13,200 bases of DNA from UBA7703 sp034926785 (GTDB lineage: Bacteria > Bacillota > Clostridia > Christensenellales > CAG-138), in NCBI GenBank assembly GCA_034926785.1, contig JAYFQU010000049.1, positions 1 through 13,200 of the forward strand, in the 5' to 3' direction. Shown here piece after piece: positions 5,860 through 11,997 of this stretch. Positions within the stretch are counted from its first letter, which is position 1; each line of letters begins with the position of its first letter. A model generated the notes under the pieces. That model worked only from the letters and a program-made list of their open reading frames with translations. It had not been told where the DNA came from and did no database searches. The translations under genes and the position numbers were made by a program.

Positions 5860-6894
5860 TTATACCAAGTAGATGAATCGACCATTCTTTGGGAGAACGG
5901 TCCCGATGCGCTGCGCACTTGGCACATTTGCGCGAAGGTCATTCTCCAGCGCGTCCGCGTCTCTTGGATCGACCGCGATCAGCAGTCCGCCGGATGTCTG
6001 CGGGTCAAAAAGCGCGTCCCGCACCTTGAGCGGCAGCGTTCCTTCGTCTACAAATGGCTCGGCGTAGCTACGGTTACGATAGACCCCCGCCGGCAGCAGT
6101 CCCATATTGGCAAACTCAAGCGCGCGCGACAAAAAATGGATCGCCCCCGTCTCGACACGGGCGGAAACCTCCGATCCCTGCATCATCTCCAGCATATGCC
6201 CCATGAGCGAAAACCCCGTCACGTCGGTGCAGGCATGCACGCGATAGTTCACCGCGCAGTCCCGCGCGCCTTTGTTGAGCGTCGTCATGAGCGCAATGAC
6301 CGGGTCAATCTCCCCCGGTTCCAGCATCTCCGCCTTTTCCGCCGTGGTCAAGATGCCGATGCCGAGCGGTTTTGTGAGAAAGAGCACATCCCCTTCCCGC
6401 GCGCCCAAGTTTTTATAAAAACGATCGGGATGTACAAATCCGGTCACGGAGAGGCCGTATTTCGGAACATCGTCAAAGATGCTGTGCCCGCCGGTGATGA
6501 TCGCTCCTGCTTCGTAGACCTTGCTGTAACCACCCGCTAGAATCCCCTGTACCGCGCTTTGCGGCATGCTCTCCGGGATGCAGAGCAGGTTCAGCGCGAG
6601 CTTCGGTTCTCCGCCCATGGCGTATACATCCGAGAGCGCGTTGGTCGCGGCGATTTGCCCGAATGTGAAGGGGTCGTCTACGATTGGCGGAAAAAAGTCC
6701 ACCGTCTGCACCAGCGCCAGTTCGTCGCTGACGCGGTAGACCGAGGCGTCGTCCGAATGGTCAAATCCGACCAGCAGGTTCTTGTCCGTATGCGTCGGTA
6801 GATCGCCCAGCAGTTTTGAGAGTGTGCCCGCGCCCACCTTTGCGCCGCATCCGGCGCAGTTGGAAAGTTTTGTGAGTTTTACTTCTGTTTCCAT
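5860..6894 (-). CDS. selD: Selenide, water dikinase (selenophosphate synthase)
   Basis: The enzyme makes selenophosphate from selenide and ATP. The N-terminal CAGCGAK stretch holds Cys16 and Lys19, equivalent to the catalytic Cys17 and Lys20 of E. coli SelD, so this is the cysteine form and not the selenocysteine form. Further family blocks are DDASVY, TVDFFPPIVDDPFTFGQIAA, NALSDVYAMGG, ITGGHSI, DVTGFSLMGHMLEM and FDPQTSGGLL. The 344-aa length equals the family norm. The ATG at 6894 has GGAGGG 7 nt upstream. A longer frame to 6981 only runs through yqeB. The start overlaps the end of yqeB by 16 nt, so the two are co-translated. With YqeB and YqeC beside it, the selenophosphate most likely feeds a selenium-dependent molybdenum hydroxylase. 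Selenocysteine or selenouridine use cannot be judged from this window. Confidence 0.97.
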   Translation of the reverse strand: METEVKLTKLSNCAGCGAKVGAGTLSKLLGDLPTHTDKNLLVGFDHSDDASVYRVSDELALVQTVDFFPPIVDDPFTFGQIAATNALSDVYAMGGEPKLALNLLCIPESMPQSAVQGILAGGYSKVYEAGAIITGGHSIFDDVPKYGLSVTGFVHPDRFYKNLGAREGDVLFLTKPLGIGILTTAEKAEMLEPGEIDPVIALMTTLNKGARDCAVNYRVHACTDVTGFSLMGHMLEMMQGSEVSARVETGAIHFLSRALEFANMGLLPAGVYRNRSYAEPFVDEGTLPLKVRDALFDPQTSGGLLIAVDPRDADALENDLRANVPSAQRIGTVLPKNGRFIYLV

Positions 6895-7688
6895 GTGTAG
6901 CCCTCCTGCGTCAGACCATGCAGCAGCGCCTCCAGCACGCCGCCGCCGATGGCCAGCGCCTTGTCTGAAACGGTGAAGCAATGTGATATTTCACAGCGCG
7001 GATCGACATCCCCGCTCTTCATTCCCTCATACACATGAATGCCGTCCGGCAGCAGCCCGCGCAGGATGCCACGGATGCGCGAAACGATCGGTTCCTCCTC
7101 GACATAGGCGCAGATCTCCCCGACCTCCACCTCATCGCCAATCTGCTTTACCCCGCGAAAAACGCCCGCGCACGGTGCGCGGAGCAAGCGCTCCAGCGTA
7201 AATCCGCCAATGTTTCCGGGAACACCCGTATCGGGCAGCGCGGACCCGCTGTAATAGACGCGACCCAACGTATGTCCGCGCATGGTTTCCACAACCGCAT
7301 GGCAATCCTCCCCTGCGGTAAACCCGGGGCCGGCGGCGATGACATATGCTGCGTCCGTGATATTTGTGCCAAGATTTCGTTTTGCCAAAATTGCGTCCAC
7401 AACCGCAGCGGGGTTGAGCCGCTTTGCTATCTCCCCCACTGGGTCGGCAATCACCGCGATTTCTCCGCGTCGGATGATCTCCTGCGCCTCTTTTTCACTG
7501 TTTGCAAGGCGCGCGGTGATCTCTTCTACCTTGGTTTCGCCCTTGATAATCGCCTCTGAAAAGCAGATGGTGCGCCGGATGGATGTCGGCTGCGGCAAAT
7601 CGGTCATGACAACGGAAAAGCCGCTCTTATGTAGACGAAACGCGATGCCGGTTGCAATGTCTCCCGCGCCGCGTACCCAGATGATCAT
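6879..7688 (-). CDS. yqeB: YqeB / EF2563-family selenium-dependent molybdenum hydroxylase system protein (269 aa)
   Basis: The protein opens with a Rossmann-like nucleotide-binding motif, IIWVRGAGDIATGIA (2-16), and contains PVGEIAKRLNPAAVVDAILAKRN (around 82-104), AAGPGFTAGEDCHAVVETMRGH and LPDTGVPGNIGGFT, all typical of the EF2563 (YqeB) family. These proteins accompany selD and the labile-selenium molybdenum hydroxylases and resemble XdhC-type maturation factors, so a part in inserting the terminal selenium ligand of the molybdenum site is likely but unproven. AAAGGA stands about 13 nt before the ATG, a little far. The gene overlaps selD downstream and begins 91 bp after yqeC, with its own TTGACA-18-TATTTT promoter in the gap. 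Confidence 0.93.
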   Translation of the reverse strand: MIIWVRGAGDIATGIAFRLHKSGFSVVMTDLPQPTSIRRTICFSEAIIKGETKVEEITARLANSEKEAQEIIRRGEIAVIADPVGEIAKRLNPAAVVDAILAKRNLGTNITDAAYVIAAGPGFTAGEDCHAVVETMRGHTLGRVYYSGSALPDTGVPGNIGGFTLERLLRAPCAGVFRGVKQIGDEVEVGEICAYVEEEPIVSRIRGILRGLLPDGIHVYEGMKSGDVDPRCEISHCFTVSDKALAIGGGVLEALLHGLTQEGYTWKQK

Positions 7689-7747
7689 ATGGTCCCATTC
7701 CTTTTCTTTTTCCAGTTTAACTCTCGGCGTTTACGCCTGGTAGCGTA

Positions 7748-7777
7748 AAAATAAATAGTCCCTGCTTAATTTGTCAA
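7748..7777 (-). promoter_or_regulatory. Promoter of the yqeB-selD operon
   Basis: On the minus strand TTGACA (7772-7777) and TATTTT (7748-7753) are spaced by 18 bp. The -35 box starts just past the yqeC stop. A TTTACGC/GCGTAAA inverted repeat (7730-7749) covers the start-site region and could be an operator or a 5' hairpin. Confidence 0.5.
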
Positions 7778-7779
7778 CC

Positions 7780-8511
7780 CTATCCGGCGACATGCGCGCC
7801 GAGTGAGGCAATAACCACCCGTTCCACAGGAGACCGCTGCAAATATGACGCGATATCCCGTGCGGCGGATTGTTTCGTGGCGTCGTCCGCCTTGTTGAGC
7901 AGCACAGCGAACCGCATGTCTCCGGAAACGCCCTTTCGCTGCCCCTCTTCGTGAATCAAGATCCTCGCGATATCTTCTGCGGAAACGATTTCCTCCTCCG
8001 CCTTTCCACAAAGCGCGGCGTAGAGGCCGGGTCGAAATACGGCTTCTTTGATCGGTTTTCCCAGGCCATCCATCCCCGCAACGGCGATGACGAGCCGCGT
8101 CTCCGGCGGAATCGCCGGCTCATGGCCGGCAGGCGCTTTCAGCGGCAGATGCTTTGCCCCATCCGCTTCGACGAGAACATAATCCGCAAGCCTCTGAATT
8201 GAATTCATCGCCAAATCCGGAGCGGAGAGCTTTCCCTCTTTCGACGGTTTCCCGAGGCAGACCGCGCGCGCGCGCTCCAAGGCGTCTCGTACTTGCCGCA
8301 CGGAAGCATTCGTGAGCGTCACGAGCCGTTCCGGCGGAACGATATGCGTCGTAGTGGTTACGATAACCCGCGCGCCCCTGTCGGCCAGTTCCTGCGCAAG
8401 GCGGAGCATCAGCGTCGTCTTTCCGCCGCCGCCAACGATTGCGCTCATGCCGCGCGGCAGGTTCAGGACGTCTGCTAACGAATCCTCATTTTGAAAAAAT
8501 ACGGTTTCCAA
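7780..8511 (-). CDS. yqeC: YqeC putative selenium-dependent hydroxylase accessory protein
   Basis: This is a P-loop protein: GGGGKTT near the N terminus is the Walker A motif, followed by VIVTTTTHI, YVLVEADGAKHLPLKAP and the LLNKAD nucleotide-specificity motif. These define the YqeC family, genomic partners of selD-yqeB and selenium-dependent molybdenum hydroxylases. The precise step is unknown. ATP- or GTP-driven handling of the molybdenum cofactor is a reasonable inference. The start is uncertain: the frame opens at a GTG at 8544, but that codon lies inside the spacer of a TTGACA-18-TATTCT promoter and has no ribosome binding site. The TTG at 8511, with GGGGAG 12 nt upstream, is preferred and gives 243 aa. 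The gene is divergent from metY and followed after 91 bp by yqeB. Confidence 0.9.
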   Translation of the reverse strand: METVFFQNEDSLADVLNLPRGMSAIVGGGGKTTLMLRLAQELADRGARVIVTTTTHIVPPERLVTLTNASVRQVRDALERARAVCLGKPSKEGKLSAPDLAMNSIQRLADYVLVEADGAKHLPLKAPAGHEPAIPPETRLVIAVAGMDGLGKPIKEAVFRPGLYAALCGKAEEEIVSAEDIARILIHEEGQRKGVSGDMRFAVLLNKADDATKQSAARDIASYLQRSPVERVVIASLGAHVAG

Positions 8512-8534
8512 AGCTGTTTCGTTCTCCCCGAATG

Positions 8535-8564
8535 AGAATAACACCTTTTAATAAACGCTGTCAA
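8535..8564 (-). promoter_or_regulatory. Promoter of yqeC
   Basis: On the minus strand a perfect TTGACA (8559-8564) and TATTCT (8535-8540) are spaced by 18 bp. Transcription would begin near 8528, which argues for the TTG start at 8511 and a very short leader. Confidence 0.5.
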
Positions 8565-8607
8565 TGCGCATCGTGCCCGCCGCCGAAACAGCGGATCCGC
8601 AGTGTGA

Positions 8608-8636
8608 TTGCCAAAGCGTTTGCATCGGGGTATAAT
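8608..8636 (+). promoter_or_regulatory. Promoter of metY
   Basis: TTGCCA (8608-8613) and a perfect TATAAT (8631-8636) are separated by 17 bp. The leader to ATG 8667 is only about 24 nt, too short for a SAM riboswitch or T-box. Confidence 0.75.
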
Positions 8637-8666
8637 GTGTTTCAAATGTCTTTTGGAGGAGCAAGG

Positions 8667-9944
8667 ATGAAACAACGCATGGAAACGCAGTGCCTGCACG
8701 AAGGATATGCCCCCGGAAACGGCATGCCCCGCCAATTGCCGGTCTACCAAAGCACAACTTTTAAATATGACTCCAGCGACGATATGGGGCGACTGTTCGA
8801 CCTTGAGGCGGAGGGATATTTCTATACCCGTCTGCAGAACCCGACCAACGACGCCGTCGCTGCCAAGATCTGCGCCCTGGAGGGCGGCGTGGCTGCGATG
8901 CTGACCTCGTCCGGCCAGGCTGCGAACTTTTTCGCGATCTTCAACGTCTGCGAATCGGGCGACCACTTCATCGCCTCCACCGCGATCTACGGCGGCACCT
9001 TCAATCTCTTCGGCGTAACGTTGAAAAAAATGGGCATCGAATGCACGTTTGTCGATCAGACGCTGCCGGAAGAGGAGCTCGCGAAGTATTTTCGCCCCAA
9101 CACCAAGGCGCTTTTTGGCGAAACCATCACAAACCCCAGCGTTTCCGTCCTGGATATCGAGAAGTTTGCGCGCCTCGCGCATGCGCACGGCGTGCCGCTC
9201 ATCATCGACAACACGTTTGCAACCCCTGTCAACTGCCGTCCGTTTGAGTGGGGCGCGGATATCGTCACCCACTCGACCACGAAATACATGGACGGCCACG
9301 CGGTCTGCGTCGGCGGTTGCATTGTAGACAGCGGCAACTTCGACTGGCTGAACTATGCCTCCCGCTTCCCCGGCCTCACCACGCCGGACGAATCGTATCA
9401 CGGCATCATATATGCCGAACGCTTTGGCAAAAAGGCATACATCACGAAGGCGACGTCGCAGCTTATGCGGGACTTTGGCTCTATCCAGTCCCCGCAGAAC
9501 GCCTTCTACCTCAATCTTGGTCTTGAGACGCTGCCGCTTCGCATGAAAAAGCATTGTGAAAATGCGCTGACGGTCGCGAAATATCTCTCCGCGCAGGATA
9601 AGGTCGCCTGGGTGCATTATCCCGATCTTGAGGGAGATACATTTCACGATCTGGCGAAGAAATATCTCCCAAACGGTTCCTGCGGCGTGCTGGCCTTCGC
9701 CGTCAAAGGGGGCAGAGAGGCGGCGGTCCGGTTTATGGATCATCTGCTGCTCGCGTCTATCGCCACCCATGTTGCGGATAGCAAGACTTGCCTGCTGCAC
9801 CCCGCGAGCCATACGCATCGCCAATTGAGCGACGAGCAACTCGCCGCCGCGGATGTTGCGCCGGATCTCATCCGCCTCTCCGTCGGCATTGAGGACGTCG
9901 AAGACATTCTCGATGATCTCCGGCAGGCGCTTGAGGTCGTTTGA
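8667..9944 (+). CDS. metY: O-acetylhomoserine sulfhydrylase / Cys-Met metabolism PLP enzyme (425 aa)
   Basis: This enzyme of the Cys/Met-metabolism PLP family makes homocysteine (or methionine) from O-acetylhomoserine and sulfide (or methanethiol) in the cytosol. Landmarks are YTRLQNPTND (53-62), the SSGQAA phosphate loop (81-86), YGGT (108-111), Asp181 in DNTFATP and the Schiff-base Lys206 in HSTTKYMDGH. The FPGLTTPDESYHG insertion and the 425-aa length favour the MetY/O-acetylhomoserine aminocarboxypropyltransferase branch over methionine gamma-lyase or cystathionine enzymes. GGAGGA 6 nt before the ATG at 8667 fixes the start. Its promoter is strong and divergent from yqeC. Because such enzymes can accept selenide in place of sulfide, a link to the selenium genes is possible, but simple adjacency is an equally good explanation. 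Confidence 0.92.
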   Translation: MKQRMETQCLHEGYAPGNGMPRQLPVYQSTTFKYDSSDDMGRLFDLEAEGYFYTRLQNPTNDAVAAKICALEGGVAAMLTSSGQAANFFAIFNVCESGDHFIASTAIYGGTFNLFGVTLKKMGIECTFVDQTLPEEELAKYFRPNTKALFGETITNPSVSVLDIEKFARLAHAHGVPLIIDNTFATPVNCRPFEWGADIVTHSTTKYMDGHAVCVGGCIVDSGNFDWLNYASRFPGLTTPDESYHGIIYAERFGKKAYITKATSQLMRDFGSIQSPQNAFYLNLGLETLPLRMKKHCENALTVAKYLSAQDKVAWVHYPDLEGDTFHDLAKKYLPNGSCGVLAFAVKGGREAAVRFMDHLLLASIATHVADSKTCLLHPASHTHRQLSDEQLAAADVAPDLIRLSVGIEDVEDILDDLRQALEVV

Positions 9945-9982
9945 TTTTCCCATTCACGGCATCATAGAATCGAGTGAACATT

Positions 9983-10017
9983 AAAAAGCCTGAAAGCGCA
10001 ATGCATTCAGGCTTTTT
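9983..10017. terminator. Bidirectional terminator between metY and the tRNA operon
   Basis: AAAAAGCCTGAA/TTCAGGCTTTTT forms a 12-bp stem with an 11-nt loop. It lies between metY (plus) and the tRNAs (minus), which converge on it. Its minus-strand A tract directly abuts the encoded CCA of the last tRNA. Confidence 0.9.
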
Positions 10018-10094
10018 TGGTACCCCCTCAGGGATTCGAACCCTGGACACCCTGATTAAGAGTCAGGTGCTCTAGCCAACTGAGCTAAGGAGGC
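10018..10094 (-). tRNA. tRNA-Lys (CTT), copy 2 of the operon
   Basis: Full cloverleaf on the minus strand. The acceptor GCCTCCT pairs with AGGGGGT, the anticodon stem CCTGA/TCAGG encloses loop CTCTTAA (anticodon CTT), and the T arm contains GGTTCGAATC. The CCA tail is encoded. The 77 bases match the copy at 10249-10325. Confidence 0.95.
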
Positions 10095-10139
10095 AAATCG
10101 TGAAGAATATTTTAGCGGCATACCTGCCGCCATAAAAAT

Positions 10140-10215
10140 TGGAGCGGGAGACGGGGCTCGAACCCGCCACCTCAGCCTTGGCAAGGCTGCGCTCTACCAA
10201 ATGAGCTACTCCCGC
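10140..10215 (-). tRNA. tRNA-Gly (GCC)
   Basis: The acceptor GCGGGAG pairs with CTCCCGC, discriminator T, encoded CCA. The anticodon stem CAGCC/GGCTG encloses TTGCCAA, giving anticodon GCC. The T loop is GTTCGAGC. It lies between two tRNA-Lys genes, and each spacer contains a short GCCGC/GCGGC hairpin that may guide processing. Confidence 0.95.
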
Positions 10216-10248
10216 AAAAAATGCCGCTTGCGACTGCGGCGGAAAAGT

Positions 10249-10325
10249 TGGTACCCCCTCAGGGATTCGAACCCTGGACACCCTGATTAAGAGTCAGGTG
10301 CTCTAGCCAACTGAGCTAAGGAGGC
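10249..10325 (-). tRNA. tRNA-Lys (CTT), copy 1 of the operon
   Basis: Same cloverleaf as at 10018-10094, with loop CTCTTAA and encoded CCA. It is the first gene after the promoter at 10432-10459, separated by a leader of about 100 nt. Confidence 0.95.
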
Positions 10326-10431
10326 ACATCCGGGCGCTCGGTCAAGCGGCGTTTCCGCCCGATCGACCAGAGCCCTATCTACAGCAATCGATCCCGAACT
10401 GTGGCAATCGGTTTCAACCGCGGCAAAAAGT

Positions 10432-10459
10432 ATTATAGCATTTTTCGCGTGGATGTCAA
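10432..10459 (-). promoter_or_regulatory. Strong promoter of the tRNA operon
   Basis: On the minus strand, perfect TTGACA (10454-10459) and perfect TATAAT (10432-10437) are spaced by 16 bp, as expected for a stable-RNA promoter. The bases from here to 10325 are the untranslated leader and contain no gene. Confidence 0.85.
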
Positions 10460-10617
10460 CCCGCAATATCATGTTTTGCGACAAACTTCACAGAAGGGCC
10501 CGTCAGCCGTTCGGCACGCTGCCCGCACGCATGACCGCATATGCCCCATGGGCCTTTCGCCGTCGCAACAAAATTGTATACACATTTCGATTTTTCCGTA
10601 ACATTTCACGTTTTCTC

Positions 10618-10645
10618 TTGAAAACGCGTGCTGAATCGATATAGT
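10618..10645 (+). promoter_or_regulatory. Promoter of the TM2-domain gene
   Basis: TTGAAA (10618-10623) and TATAGT (10640-10645) are separated by 16 bp. The predicted leader is about 95 nt and contains the hairpin at 10677-10701. Confidence 0.55.
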
Positions 10646-10676
10646 ATCACCTATAGTGAATTCCGCAAAAAAGTTG

Positions 10677-10701
10677 CTTGCGGAGTCGCCTGCTCCGCAA
10701 G
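10677..10701 (+). other. Leader hairpin upstream of the TM2 gene
   Basis: The perfect 9-bp stem CTTGCGGAG/CTCCGCAAG has a 7-nt loop, followed by AGGGGGGAAAC. A second near-copy of this purine-rich sequence (10732-10740) precedes the true start. No T tract follows, so it is not a terminator. A role in translation control or mRNA stability is possible. Confidence 0.45.
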
Positions 10702-10747
10702 GGGGGAAACGTGGACGCGGGTGAAGAAAAAAGGGGGGAACAAACCT

Positions 10748-11254
10748 ATGGAAACCAAATACTGCACCAATTGCGGCAGGGCGATTATGCCCAACGAATT
10801 CCGCGGCGCCACAGGCACCTGCGCAGAATGCGAGGCAAAAGCTTCCGCCAGCGCCAAAGCCGCGCGCACCACGCAATATTCCGACAAGGACTGGCTGGTC
10901 ACGCTGCTGTTTTCAATCTTTCTTGGTTGTCTCGGCATTCATCGCTTCTATGTCGGCAAGATCGGCACGGGCGTGCTCTGGCTGCTCACCGGCGGCTGTC
11001 TCGGCATCGGCGCGCTGGTGGATATCATCATGATCGCAACCGAAAACTTCACGGACGAGGATAACCGTCTCATCGTGCAGGATCAGCGAAAAAACCCGCA
11101 GCCCGCCTATGCGTATGCCGCGCCGAATGCGACAAAATCCGCGCGTGACGAAGCGCTCGATCAGCTCGATAAACTCGCAAAACTGCGCGATTCCGGCGCG
11201 ATTTCGCAAGACGAGTTTGAGCAGAAAAAAGCAGTGATTTTGGAAAAAATCTAG
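10748..11254 (+). CDS. TM2-domain membrane protein with zinc ribbon and SHOCT tail (168 aa)
   Basis: There are three modules. An N-terminal zinc ribbon has CTNC (6-9) and CAEC (25-28). A TM2 domain (about 46-108) has two membrane helices around the motif FLGCLGIHRFYVGKIGTG (58-75) and ends in a DE/DNRLI segment. A C-terminal SHOCT-like domain (136-168) contains LDKLAKLRDSGAISQDEFEQKK. TM2 proteins are small integral membrane proteins of mostly unknown function. SHOCT tails are short helical modules thought to oligomerise or bind. The ATG at 10748 is chosen because AAGGGGGG lies upstream, the CxxC starts right after it, and the upstream in-frame sequence is leader-like. A solid terminator follows at 11275. 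Confidence 0.88.
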   Translation: METKYCTNCGRAIMPNEFRGATGTCAECEAKASASAKAARTTQYSDKDWLVTLLFSIFLGCLGIHRFYVGKIGTGVLWLLTGGCLGIGALVDIIMIATENFTDEDNRLIVQDQRKNPQPAYAYAAPNATKSARDEALDQLDKLAKLRDSGAISQDEFEQKKAVILEKI

Positions 11255-11274
11255 GAACGAATCTCACAAACTCT

Positions 11275-11300
11275 GAAAACCGCCCTTACGGGCGGTTTTC
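11275..11300 (+). terminator. Terminator of the TM2 gene
   Basis: GAAAACCGCCC/GGGCGGTTTTC forms an 11-bp perfect stem with a TTAC loop, 20 bp after the stop codon. It is symmetrical enough to act in both directions. Confidence 0.9.
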
Positions 11301-11387
11301 TATATCTTGTGGTCACATTTTCATTTTTCGACAATTTGTTACTACGGATTGCGTACAAAATACCGCGATCTGTTCACGCAATGTTAA

Positions 11388-11403
11388 CGTTTCACGTGAA
11401 ACA
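11388..11403. other. parS-like centromere site (ParB/Spo0J binding)
   Basis: cGTTTCACGTGAAACa contains a perfect 14-bp palindrome. It matches the Bacillus parS consensus TGTTtCACGTGAAACA at 15 of 16 positions, the first base being C. It lies in the noncoding, AT-rich gap after the TM2 gene, a normal setting for parS. Noc sites (CCCGGG core) are excluded by the CACGTG core. No second copy was found in the window. Confidence 0.7.
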
Positions 11404-11595
11404 TGTGTATATGAATTTTATGTGAAGATTGAAAATGCTATTGGTTTCGGCTTGCCGAAGAGCACGTCTGCCTTTCAACTATTTTTTATAGTATAATAAT
11501 CGTTTATTAATGTATCGAATGGTATGATTCATAAATCAAAACAATCTTTTGTGTTTCGAATTGCTTCGTCTTAGGCAATAACTCACTCAATTATC

Positions 11596-11625
11596 ATATT
11601 CCCCCATAAGGGGGGGGAATATTTT
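11596..11625 (+). terminator. Terminator-like hairpin in the noncoding gap
   Basis: ATATTCCCCC pairs with GGGGGAATAT across a short loop, using part of a run of eight G, and is followed by TTTT. An outer CTCAC/GTGAG pair (about 11583-11633) lengthens it. No gene is seen upstream on the plus strand after 11300, so it might end a small RNA. A TATAAT stands at 11492-11497 without a matching -35 box. Apart from the parS-like site and this hairpin, 11301-11640 holds nothing I can identify. Confidence 0.4.
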
Positions 11626-11683
11626 GGTGAGATTTCACAATTAGCCGCATGAGGGTCTCATTTGCTCTGTTCAGACACGATGT

Positions 11684-11894
11684 TTAAGAGCGTTCCTCCG
11701 GCTCCCGCCCCAGAATTCGCAACCTTCTATAGAGAAAGGCGTTCGCCGCATAGCGGATGGACGCGCGAAAGGTCTGCAGCTTCTTGGCCGTAAAAACCCG
11801 CATAAGGGTGAGATCAACCGATTCATAGCCGTAATACCAAGATCATTTCTCTGATGATAACTCAACAAACGCTCTGATACATAAATTCTCCTTT
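11684..11894 (-). pseudogene. Probable gene relic downstream of the AraC terminator
   Basis: A strong ribosome site (AAAGGAG, 11888-11894) precedes an ATG at 11882, but that frame stops after six codons (MYQSVC). Another frame, open from 11842 to the TAA at 11684, encodes 52 residues with normal codon use, including WYYGYESVDLTLMRVF and a basic helix (ANAFLYRRLRILG). Joining the two needs a frameshift and passage of a TGA at 11843-11845. I recognise no family. The lack of space for a promoter between the AraC terminator and the ribosome site also suggests decay or rearrangement. A real short gene beginning at an internal ATG cannot be excluded. Confidence 0.35.
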
Positions 11895-11899
11895 CACGC

Positions 11900-11933
11900 A
11901 AAAGCCTACGGTTTCTTATACCGTAGGCTTTTT
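11900..11933 (-). terminator. Terminator of the AraC-family regulator gene
   Basis: AAAAGCCTACGG/CCGTAGGCTTTT forms a perfect 12-bp stem with a 9-nt loop, 65 bp past the regulator's stop codon. The flanking A and T tracts make it bidirectional. A small palindrome TAGTGT/ACACTA (11948-11960) lies between. Confidence 0.85.
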
Positions 11934-11997
11934 ACTGGTCCGTTTTTTAGTGTAACACTACATTCGGCGGGGATCCCTTTGTCTTCCCGGGCTAATT

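Noticed and set aside
8637..8666. A SAM or other riboswitch before metY
   Set aside because: Only about 24 nt separate the predicted transcription start from the ATG, too short for any known class.
8475..9953. A 492-residue antisense open frame covering metY
   Set aside because: It is the complement of a clear PLP enzyme with an ideal ribosome site and promoter. The antisense product is arginine-rich and shows no domain. It is a side effect of codon bias.
11843..11845. The TGA as a selenocysteine codon, given the nearby selD
   Set aside because: No convincing SECIS hairpin directly follows, the upstream part of that frame has no start codon, and the residues around it show no redox motif.
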